NCBI GenBank assembly: GCA_003242425.1
Contig: QGUL01000071.1
Span: 1-7,767 of the forward strand
Direction of reading: 5' to 3'
From: Pseudomonadota bacterium
GTDB taxonomy: Bacteria; Pseudomonadota; Gammaproteobacteria; Burkholderiales; SG8-39
DNA length: 7,767 nucleotides
Part shown: piece after piece, positions 1 through 5,448 of the stretch
Numbering within the stretch: the stretch's first letter is position 1
Layout: every line of letters begins with the position of its first letter
Notes under the pieces: generated by a model
Databases searched by the model: none
Seen by the model: only the letters and a program-made list of their open reading frames with translations
Told to the model about the DNA's origin: nothing
Position numbers and translations under genes: made by a program

Positions 1-1696
1 TCCGTCCTCCGCTCGCCACGCCCGCCTCGATCCGGGCGCTCAATTCGAGCGCACGGGCGCGCTGCCGGCGGGCGCGCAGTTTCGCCAAGGTGTGCTGGAA
101 GACGACGTGGATGTCTTCGGTGCTGGAAGCCAGACGCAGGTTTTCGCTCCGTACCGCCGCGAGCAGGGCGGCATGTTCGGTATCACGGAAGTATTCGATC
201 AAGGCGGCCGGCGATTCGGCCTTGCCCTGACTGACCGCGTCGACCAGCGCGGCGATGGCGCGTCCTTCGGCCGACTGCAGATCAATCCATTCGATGACGA
301 CCTGCGGGGCAAGTTCCGGACACGCCTCGATACAGCGCAACAATTCACGCTCCAGCCGCAAATCGACGGCGACCCGCGGCGGTTGCGGCGACATGGCACG
401 CGGCGCCGCCGTCGAGCTCGGCAGCCGGATGTCGGTCAGGCGTCCCACTTCGCCCGGCGTCATGCCGACCTCCGCGGCAAGCGCCTTGATGAGCTGCAAT
501 TGCAGCGCCGGCGCGGCAACGCGCTTGAGTAAGGGCTTAGCTTCGGCGATCAGGCGCGACCGGCCTTCCAGCGTGCGCAGATCGCCCTGCGCCTTGAGCT
601 GCGCCAGGAGGAAAACCGACAGCGGCTGCGCCTGCGCCGCCGCCTTGAGGAAGGCTTCCGCGCCGTAGGTCCGGACGTAAGTATCCGGATCGTGCTCGGG
701 CGGCAGGAACAGGAACTTCACCGCCTTGCGGTCGGAGAGGGTTTCCAGGCTGACTTCCAGGGCATGCCACGCGGCGCGCCGTCCCGCGGCGTCGCCGTCG
801 AAACAGAACACGATCTCGTCGGTCAGCCTGAAGAGCTTCTGCACATGCGTCGGGGTGGTGGCGGTGCCCAGCGTCGCCACGGCGTTCTCCACCCCGTGCT
901 GCGCAAGGGCGACCACATCCATGTAGCCTTCGACCACGACGACGCGTCCGTTCTTGCGGATGGCCAGACGCGCCTGCGTCAGCCCGTACAGTTCGCGCCC
1001 CTTCTCGAACAGCGGCGTCTCGGGCGAGTTCATGTACTTCGGCTCGCCCTGGTCGATCACCCGTCCGCCGAAACCGATGACCGCGCCGCGCTGGTCGAGA
1101 ATGGGGAACATGATGCGGTCGCGGAAACGGTCGTAGCGCTTGCCGTTGTCGCCGGCCACGACGAGCCCGCATTCGACCAGCGCGCGGCTCTCGTAGTCGT
1201 CGAACACCGAGGCGAGGTTCTGCCAGCCGGCCGGGGCATAGCCGATGCCGTAACGCGCGGCGATCTGACCGGTGAGACCGCGGCCCTTGAGATACTCGAT
1301 CGCGCGCGGCGCCTGCTTGAGCTGCTCGCGGTAATAGCGCGCGGCGCGTTCCATGTAGGCGGCCAGATCGGGACTTTCAGCCTTGTTCGCGCGCGCCGGC
1401 CGTTCGTAAGCGGGCAGTTTCATGCCCACGCTCTCGGCGAGTTCGCGCACCGCGTCCACATAGCCCAGCCCGGCGTATTCCATCAGGAAGCCGATGGCGT
1501 TGCCGTGCGCGCCGCAACCGAAGCAGTGATAGAACTGCTTGGTGGGACTGACCGTGAACGAGGGGGTTTTTTCGCTGTGGAACGGGCAGCAGGCCACCCA
1601 GTTGGCGCCGCTTTTCTTGAGCGGCACGCGACTGTTGATGACATCGACGATGTCGACGCGGTTGAGCAGATCCTGCTTGAACGATTCAGGAATCAC
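1..1696 (-). CDS. dnaG: DNA primase DnaG, 3' end cut by window edge
   Basis: DnaG makes the RNA primers for lagging-strand replication and docks on the DnaB helicase. About 565 codons are visible and the frame is still open at the left edge, so only the last part of the helicase-binding domain is missing. The N-terminal zinc-binding domain has the CPFH motif (C37, H40) and HCFGCG (C58, C61), matching the CHC2 zinc site. The TOPRIM catalytic core shows EGYMD at 256-260 and DGD at 300-302, the acidic metal-binding residues. A Pro/Ala-rich linker near residue 425 leads into the C-terminal helical domain. The start is the GTG at 1694-1696: an in-frame TAG lies two codons upstream, and the protein then begins (M)IPESFKQDLLNRVDIVDVI, as in other primases. 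The upstream GGCGGA is a modest ribosome site. It is the third gene after rpsU and yqeY, separated from yqeY by 150 bp. Confidence 0.97.
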   Translation of the reverse strand, partial: MIPESFKQDLLNRVDIVDVINSRVPLKKSGANWVACCPFHSEKTPSFTVSPTKQFYHCFGCGAHGNAIGFLMEYAGLGYVDAVRELAESVGMKLPAYERPARANKAESPDLAAYMERAARYYREQLKQAPRAIEYLKGRGLTGQIAARYGIGYAPAGWQNLASVFDDYESRALVECGLVVAGDNGKRYDRFRDRIMFPILDQRGAVIGFGGRVIDQGEPKYMNSPETPLFEKGRELYGLTQARLAIRKNGRVVVVEGYMDVVALAQHGVENAVATLGTATTPTHVQKLFRLTDEIVFCFDGDAAGRRAAWHALEVSLETLSDRKAVKFLFLPPEHDPDTYVRTYGAEAFLKAAAQAQPLSVFLLAQLKAQGDLRTLEGRSRLIAEAKPLLKRVAAPALQLQLIKALAAEVGMTPGEVGRLTDIRLPSSTAAPRAMSPQPPRVAVDLRLERELLRCIEACPELAPQVVIEWIDLQSAEGRAIAALVDAVSQGKAESPAALIEYFRDTEHAALLAAVRSENLRLASSTEDIHVVFQHTLAKLRARRQRARALELSARIEAGVASGGR

Positions 1697-1726
1697 GTCC
1701 GCCTAGCACCACCCAGAGCCTCCAAT

Positions 1727-1750
1727 GACGCGCCTCGTAAAAAGCGCGTC
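1727..1750. repeat. 7-bp inverted repeat upstream of dnaG
   Basis: GACGCGC (1727-1733) and GCGCGTC (1744-1750) form a perfect 7-bp inverted repeat around a 10-base loop, about 30 bp upstream of the dnaG GTG in the yqeY-dnaG gap. On the minus strand the loop begins TTTTT, but the T-run is inside the loop and not after the stem, so this does not look like an intrinsic terminator. It could be an RNA structure in the dnaG leader, an operator, or chance in GC-rich DNA. The rest of the 150-bp gap holds nothing I recognise. Confidence 0.35.
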
Positions 1751-1846
1751 CGAAATCCGTTCTGCCCTCGCCGGGTCGGCCGGACGCACGGCCTTCGTGC
1801 CTCCGACCGCGCCCCTTGCAGGCGGCGTTGCGCCCGGGCAGGCGGT

Positions 1847-2293
1847 TCAGCCGGCAAGCTTCGCCTTCACCAGGCCGGAAACCTTCGCCATGTCGGCGCG
1901 GCCCGCCAGCTTGGCTTTGACCGCGTTCATCACCTTGCCCATGTCGGCCATGCCCTTCGCGCCGGTGGCGGCGATGGCGGCTTCGATTTCCGCCGCGATT
2001 TCCGCTTCGTCGGCCTGCTTCGGCAGGTAGGCGCTCAGCACCTCGATCTCGAAGCGTTCCTGCGAGGCGAGATCCTCTCGGCCCGCCGCCTCGTACTGCG
2101 CAATCGAGTCGCGCCGCTGCTTGACCATTTTATCGATCACCGACAGCACCTCGGCGTCGCCAAGCTCCGCGCGCTCGTCGACTTCGCGCTGCTTGACGGC
2201 CGCCAGCAACAGCCGCAACGCGCCAAGGCGCTGCGCGTCCTTGGCTTTCATCGCCTCTTTCATGTCTTCGGTGATACGGGCTTTGATCGACAT
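1847..2293 (-). CDS. yqeY: GatB/YqeY domain protein
   Basis: This small cytoplasmic protein of 148 residues consists of the YqeY domain, the helical domain also found at the C-terminus of the GatB subunit of Asp/Glu-tRNA amidotransferase. Recognisable family stretches are MSIKARITEDMKEAMKAKD at the N-terminus, RLGALRLLLAAVKQREVD near 28-45, and the region ending LSAYLPKQ before an Ala-rich helical tail with the repeated GLVKAKLAG/VKAKLAG pattern. Length is normal for the family. The molecular function of stand-alone YqeY proteins is not settled. A link to tRNA aminoacylation is inferred from the domain only. I chose the ATG at 2291-2293. A TTG six codons upstream is possible but adds residues not seen in the family. 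It lies between rpsU and dnaG, a common betaproteobacterial order. The ribosome site is weak (GGGG upstream) and a strong hairpin ends 19 bases before the start. Confidence 0.93.
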   Translation of the reverse strand: MSIKARITEDMKEAMKAKDAQRLGALRLLLAAVKQREVDERAELGDAEVLSVIDKMVKQRRDSIAQYEAAGREDLASQERFEIEVLSAYLPKQADEAEIAAEIEAAIAATGAKGMADMGKVMNAVKAKLAGRADMAKVSGLVKAKLAG

Positions 2294-2312
2294 ACCGGGC
2301 CCCAATAGCAAA

Positions 2313-2343
2313 CCCCACCACCCAAACGGCTTGGGTGGTGGGG
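2313..2343 (-). terminator. Hairpin terminator or attenuator after rpsU
   Basis: A perfect 13-bp inverted repeat, CCCCACCACCCAA (2313-2325) and TTGGGTGGTGGGG (2331-2343), closes a 5-base loop in the gap between rpsU and yqeY. Read on the minus strand, in the direction of rpsU transcription, the stem is followed by TTTGCTATT, a weak U-tract. On the plus strand no T-run follows. It most likely stops a share of the transcripts after rpsU, so that S21 is made in excess of primase, as the terminator between rpsU and dnaG does in E. coli. It could also shield the nearby yqeY ribosome site. Confidence 0.8.
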
Positions 2344-2371
2344 CATGGGAATAGGAGACAGCGTAGAGCTG

Positions 2372-2584
2372 TTAGTACAGCCTAGGCGGCAGTTGCTGGC
2401 TGCGCAAGCGCTTGAAATGCCGCTTCACCGCGGCGGCGTGTTTGCGTTTGCGCTCCGCGGTCGGCTTCTCGTAGAACTCGCGCGCGCGAAGCTCGGTGAG
2501 AATGCCCGTTTTTTCGACGGTGCGCTTGAAGCGGCGCAGCGCCACTTCAAACGGTTCGTTTTCTTTGACGCGAACAGTCGGCAT
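2372..2584 (-). CDS. rpsU: 30S ribosomal protein S21
   Basis: S21 is a small basic protein of the 30S subunit platform, near the 3' end of 16S rRNA, and helps initiation. The product is 70 residues, the normal length, and reads [19 protein letters not shown] at the N-terminus, with the conserved block [12 protein letters not shown] in the middle and a basic C-terminal tail ending QQLPPRLY. The sequence is of the betaproteobacterial kind. The ATG at 2582-2584 has GGAG about ten bases upstream. It is the first gene of the minus-strand operon rpsU-yqeY-dnaG, with its own promoter in the divergent intergenic region and a strong hairpin 28 bases after its stop. Confidence 0.98.
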   Translation of the reverse strand: MPTVRVKENEPFEVALRRFKRTVEKTGILTELRAREFYEKPTAERKRKHAAAVKRHFKRLRSQQLPPRLY

Positions 2585-2620
2585 TAAAAACTGGCTCCGG
2601 ATGTATTCGGAAAACGCGGG

Positions 2621-2650
2621 ATTCTAACAGACGGGCCACCGCTTTCACAA
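2621..2650 (-). promoter_or_regulatory. Sigma70-type promoter of rpsU
   Basis: On the minus strand the -35 element TTGTGA (2645-2650) and the -10 element TAGAAT (2621-2626) are 18 bases apart. They match the sigma70 consensus at 4 of 6 and 5 of 6 positions. Transcription would start near 2614, giving a leader of about 30 bases before the rpsU ATG. Found by eye. Confidence 0.7.
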
Positions 2651-2693
2651 GGCAGCCGCTCCCTTTTACGGACCGGGCGCTGTGGCCAACCCA

Positions 2694-2710
2694 TATGCCG
2701 GCGCGGCATA
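2694..2710. promoter_or_regulatory. 17-bp perfect palindrome, candidate operator
   Basis: TATGCCGGCGCGGCATA consists of 7-bp perfect arms around a 3-base centre. It lies in the divergent intergenic region, 20 bp upstream of the candidate -35 element of the plus-strand operon and 43 bp upstream of the rpsU -35 element. Size and position fit a binding site for a dimeric regulator. It is not a terminator, since no T-run follows on either strand. The regulator is not in the window and I do not recognise the motif. Confidence 0.45.
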
Positions 2711-2730
2711 ACCAAATTACTTATTCATAT

Positions 2731-2759
2731 TTATCATCAAGCGGACGGCTTAATAGAAT
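2731..2759 (+). promoter_or_regulatory. Candidate promoter of the plus-strand operon
   Basis: TTATCA (2731-2736) and TAGAAT (2754-2759) are separated by exactly 17 bases and match the sigma70 consensus at 4 of 6 and 5 of 6 positions. The start would be near 2766, about 29 bases before the first ATG. A second -10-like hexamer, TATAAA (2781-2786), lies only nine bases before the ATG without a clear -35. If used, it would give an almost leaderless mRNA. The segment is strikingly AT-rich for this genome. Confidence 0.55.
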
Positions 2760-2794
2760 CTTAGGAAATATAACTCTGCCTATAAACGATTCTC

Positions 2795-3334
2795 ATGAGC
2801 CGTCTCACCATTCACAGCGTCGAAACCGCGCCGGCCGAAGCCAAGGAACGCCTGGCCACGGCGCAAAAAGCCAACGGATTCCTGCCCAACCTCCTGGGGG
2901 TGCTCGCCAATGCGCCCACGGCGCTCGAAGCCTATCAGGTCGTCGGCGCCATCAATGCGCGCACCGGCCTGAGCGCCGCCGAGCGCGAGGTCGTCCAGAT
3001 TACCGCCGCGGCCCGCAACGGCTGCGGCTTCTGCGTCGCCGGCCACACCAAGATCGCGCGCAAGCTCGACATGCCCGCCGAGATCGTCGAGGCGCTGCGC
3101 AAGACCGCCGCGCTGAGCGATCCCAAGCTCAACGCCCTGGCCGCATTCACGCTCGCCGTGATGGAAAAGAAAGGCCAGGTTTCGGACGAGGAGCTGCGCG
3201 CCTTCTTCGATGCCGGTTACACCCAGGCCAACGCGCTCGAGGTCGTCCTCGGCGTGAGCCTCGCCACGCTGTGCAATTACGCGAACAACCTCGCCCAGAC
3301 GCCGATCAATCCCGAGCTGCAGCCCTTCGCTTGA
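2795..3334 (+). CDS. AhpD-like carboxymuconolactone decarboxylase family protein
   Basis: This is a 179-residue all-helical protein of the AhpD/carboxymuconolactone decarboxylase superfamily, of the kind annotated as alkylhydroperoxidase or uncharacterised peroxidase-related enzyme. The redox motif is CGFCVAGH, with C77, C80 and H84, and a glutamate (E65) twelve residues before C77. This is the same spacing as E118, C130, C133 and H137 of AhpD, so a thiol-disulfide or hydroperoxide-reducing role is plausible. True decarboxylases of the superfamily lack this CxxC. The rest of the chain is alpha-helical and Ala-rich. Start: the ATG at 2795 is forced by a stop (TAA, 2783-2785) four codons upstream, but it has no Shine-Dalgarno sequence. 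It heads the operon, followed after 22 bp by an acyl-CoA-dehydrogenase-like gene. The physiological substrate is unknown. It may protect against peroxide made by the flavoprotein or feed electrons to the rubredoxin pathway (inference). Confidence 0.88.
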   Translation: MSRLTIHSVETAPAEAKERLATAQKANGFLPNLLGVLANAPTALEAYQVVGAINARTGLSAAEREVVQITAAARNGCGFCVAGHTKIARKLDMPAEIVEALRKTAALSDPKLNALAAFTLAVMEKKGQVSDEELRAFFDAGYTQANALEVVLGVSLATLCNYANNLAQTPINPELQPFA

Positions 3335-3341
3335 GCGAAGG
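3324..3341 (+). repeat. Hairpin spanning the stop codon of the AhpD-like gene
   Basis: CCTTCGC (3324-3330) and GCGAAGG (3335-3341) pair perfectly around the loop TTGA (3331-3334), which contains the TGA stop. It ends four bases before the GAGGAG ribosome site (3345-3350) of the next gene. No T-run follows, so it is not an intrinsic terminator. It could act in mRNA processing or in coupling of translation. Confidence 0.5.
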
Positions 3342-3356
3342 CGCGAGGAGCATGCC

Positions 3357-4469
3357 ATGAGCGAGTCCCGCCATCCCCGTTTCGACGAGATCCAGGCACT
3401 GGTCAAGAGCGAGCTTGCGCCGCTTGCCGGTGCGATCGACCAGGAAGGCCTCTACCCGGAAGCTTTCCTGCGCAAGCTGGGCGCGCTGGGCGGCTTCGCC
3501 TCGGCCGTCGCCCCCGAGCACGGCGGCCTCGGCCTCGATCTCAGCGAACAGATCCGCGTGACGGCCGCCGTGGGCAGCGAGTGCGGGGCGACCGCCTTCC
3601 TGACCTGGTGTCAGTCGACCTGCGCCTGGTACCTGCTGCACGCGCCCAATGCCGCGGTGCGCGAGCGCTATCTCGCTGCCGTGGCGCGTGGCGAGCTGCT
3701 CGCCGGCACCGGCATGTCGAACCCGGTGAAGCATCTGGCGGGCATCGAGCGGATCCTGCTCACGGCGCGGCGCGAAGGCGACGACTACATCGTCAACGGT
3801 GCGCTGCCCTGGGTATCGAACGCCGGCGAAGGTCATCTCGCCGTCGTCGCCGCCTCGGTGGCAGGCGAAGGCTATGTGATGTTCGCCGTGCGGGGCGGCG
3901 CCGAGGGGCTCGCGCTGCACCGCTGCCCCGAGTTCTCGGGCATGGAAGGCACGCAGACGCTGAATCTGCGCTTCCACGATGTGCGCGTGAAGCCGGAGGA
4001 CGTGCTCGCGCATCCGCACCAGTTCCCCGCGTTCCTCCGGCGCATCAAGCCGGGCTTCGTGCTGGGCCAGTGCGGCATCGGCTTCGGCGTCATCGAGGGC
4101 AGCCTGAAAACCATCCGCGAAAGCAACGCCACCCACGCGCACGTCAACGTCTACCTGGACGATCAGGGCGCCGAACTCTCGGCCGAAGCCGAGGCCCTGC
4201 GCAACGAAGTGCTCGAGCTCGCCGTGCAGGCGCAGGAAGGCAGCGCGGACATCCTGGCCGTGCTGAAAGCGCGCGCACGGGCCTCCGAGCTCACGCTGCG
4301 GGCCGCGAACTCCGCCGTGCTGCATGCCGGCGCGCGCGGCTACCTCATGCGCCATCCGGCGCAACGCCGTCTGCGCGAAGCGGTCTTCGTCGCCATCTTC
4401 AGACCGGCGCTCAAACATCGGCGCAAGGAGATCGGCGATTGGAACCGCCAGCGTGCGGAGGCGGCGTAA
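3357..4469 (+). CDS. Acyl-CoA-dehydrogenase-fold flavoprotein, atypical active site
   Basis: The 370-residue protein has the three-part fold of the acyl-CoA dehydrogenase superfamily: an N-terminal helical domain (about 1-110), a beta domain (about 115-220) and a C-terminal helical domain that binds FAD. The beta domain keeps the flavin-contacting W-x-S (W152, S154), and the C-terminal segment ARGYLMRHPAQRRLREA matches the family's conserved GG-GY...P-R..RDA region. By eye alignment, the medium-chain catalytic base (Glu of YEGTS) is replaced by Arg349 in IFRPAL, and the isovaleryl-CoA-type position (LERL) falls on Pro. The usual TEP motif of the beta domain is replaced by GMSNPVKH (119-126). 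It may therefore be a non-dehydrogenase member, for example a flavin monooxygenase or reductase of the DszC/SfnB kind. This is inference. The length is slightly short for the family (usually 380-400). A good GAGGAG site precedes the ATG, and the stop overlaps the rubredoxin start, which suggests translational coupling. Confidence 0.88.
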   Translation: MSESRHPRFDEIQALVKSELAPLAGAIDQEGLYPEAFLRKLGALGGFASAVAPEHGGLGLDLSEQIRVTAAVGSECGATAFLTWCQSTCAWYLLHAPNAAVRERYLAAVARGELLAGTGMSNPVKHLAGIERILLTARREGDDYIVNGALPWVSNAGEGHLAVVAASVAGEGYVMFAVRGGAEGLALHRCPEFSGMEGTQTLNLRFHDVRVKPEDVLAHPHQFPAFLRRIKPGFVLGQCGIGFGVIEGSLKTIRESNATHAHVNVYLDDQGAELSAEAEALRNEVLELAVQAQEGSADILAVLKARARASELTLRAANSAVLHAGARGYLMRHPAQRRLREAVFVAIFRPALKHRRKEIGDWNRQRAEAA

Positions 4470-4633
4470 TGGCGCAATGGATGTGCGCGCCCTGCGGCTT
4501 CATCTACGACGAGGCGGCCGGTCTGCCCGAGGAGGGCATTGCGCCCGGCACGCCTTTCGAAGCGATTCCCGACACTTGGAAATGCCCGGACTGCGGCGTG
4601 ACCAAGGCCGATTTCGTCCGCATACCGGATTAG
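4469..4633 (+). CDS. Rubredoxin
   Basis: Rubredoxin is a 54-residue one-iron electron carrier with iron held by four cysteines in two CxxC knuckles. Here C6-A-P-C9 with the following Gly and C39-P-D-C42 with the following Gly are intact, as are the aromatic core residues (W4, Y13, F30, W37) and the loop IPDTWKCPDCG. Length is normal. In bacteria rubredoxins pass single electrons between NAD(P)H-dependent reductases and oxygenases or peroxidases. No rubredoxin reductase is in the window. The ATG shares its A with the TAA stop of the flavoprotein gene, and its GGAGG ribosome site (4457-4461) lies inside that gene, so the two are very likely co-translated and may work together. The partner is inferred from position only. 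Confidence 0.95.
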   Translation: MAQWMCAPCGFIYDEAAGLPEEGIAPGTPFEAIPDTWKCPDCGVTKADFVRIPD

Positions 4634-4637
4634 CGCG

Positions 4638-5441
4638 ATGACGACTCCGAGCTCCATCGTGCTCGAGGCCGAAGGCATCGAGCTGAGCTACAGCCGTCCC
4701 AAACAGCGGCCGCACACGGTGCTGCAGGATTTCTCGCTGCGCCTGGCGGAAGGCGAAGTGGTCGCGGTGCTGGGGCCGAGCGGCGTGGGGAAGTCTTCGC
4801 TGCTGCGCGTGCTCGCCGGGCTGCAGGAACCCGATCACGGGCTCGTGAAGGTTCACGGCGAACCCTTGCGCGGCCCGCATCCGCGACTGAGCTTCGTCTT
4901 CCAGGATCCCTGCCTGCTGCCCTGGCTGAACCTGGAACAGAACGTCGCTTTCGGCCTGGACTTCAAGCACCAGCCGCGCCTGGATGCCGCCGAACGCAAG
5001 CGCCGTGTCGAGGCGGCCATCGCGGAAGTGGATCTGACGCACGCGCGCGAACGCTATCCCGCGGAGCTCTCGGGCGGTATGGCGCAGCGCGCGGCGCTGG
5101 CGCGCAGCCTCGCACGCCAGCCCGAAATTCTGCTGCTCGACGAACCCTTCAGTGCGCTCGACGAAGTCACGCGCAGCGAAATGCAGACGCTCCTGCAGCA
5201 GATCACCAGCCGGCACCGTACCGCAGCGGTGCTCGTCACCCACGACATCGACGAAGCCCTGATCGTGGCCGACCGCATTCTACTGATCGGCGGCACCCCC
5301 GGCCGCCTGATCGGTCAGTGGCGCGTCGACATGCCGCATCCGCGCGAGGACGTGCTGCCGGACCTGACCTACATGCGCGTGGAGATCGTGCAGGCGCTGC
5401 GCGATGCCCGGCGCGCATCTTCCACCGCACTTGCCGCCTGA
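4638..5441 (+). CDS. ABC transporter ATP-binding protein (nitrate/sulfonate type)
   Basis: This 267-residue protein is a complete ATPase subunit of an ABC importer of the SsuB/TauB/NrtD class (COG1116). It has Walker A GPSGVGKS (46-53), the Q-loop Gln89 in FQDPCLLPW, the signature LSGGM (144-148), Walker B ILLLDE ending D168-E169, and the switch His202 in VTHDIDEA. The QDPCLLPW sequence and the D-loop SALD are typical of this class. Two copies would energise uptake through the permease encoded two genes downstream. It starts four bases after the rubredoxin stop without a clear Shine-Dalgarno sequence, so translation is probably coupled, and its stop codon overlaps the ribosome site of the next gene. 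The substrate cannot be read from the ATPase. Confidence 0.95.
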   Translation: MTTPSSIVLEAEGIELSYSRPKQRPHTVLQDFSLRLAEGEVVAVLGPSGVGKSSLLRVLAGLQEPDHGLVKVHGEPLRGPHPRLSFVFQDPCLLPWLNLEQNVAFGLDFKHQPRLDAAERKRRVEAAIAEVDLTHARERYPAELSGGMAQRAALARSLARQPEILLLDEPFSALDEVTRSEMQTLLQQITSRHRTAAVLVTHDIDEALIVADRILLIGGTPGRLIGQWRVDMPHPREDVLPDLTYMRVEIVQALRDARRASSTALAA

Positions 5442-5448
5442 GGTTCCC

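Noticed and set aside
692..2308. 538-codon open frame on the plus strand
   Set aside because: It lies antisense to dnaG and yqeY, which show full protein motifs. Its product is Arg/His/Gly-rich without a recognisable domain and reflects the codon pattern of GC-rich DNA.
2727..2740. Possible FNR box (ATCAA half-site)
   Set aside because: The partner half at the right spacing reads ATATT and not TTGAT.
2768..2790. Possible ModE-like molybdate operator (ATATA and TATAAACGAT halves)
   Set aside because: Only the right half resembles the known site. The left half does not match, and the transporter is not of the molybdate class.
3306..4418. 370-codon open frame on the minus strand
   Set aside because: It is antisense to the acyl-CoA-dehydrogenase-like gene, which has clear family motifs. 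The product is low in complexity.
3581..4633. 350-codon open frame ending in the rubredoxin sequence
   Set aside because: The upstream part is an out-of-frame reading of the flavoprotein gene with Arg-rich sequence. The real rubredoxin starts at the ATG at 4469 with its own ribosome site, so there is no fusion.
5404..5448. Upstream in-frame ATG extending the binding protein by 15 residues
   Set aside because: It would overlap the ATPase gene and place a Pro-rich stretch before the Tat signal. The ATG at 5449 has a well-spaced ribosome site.
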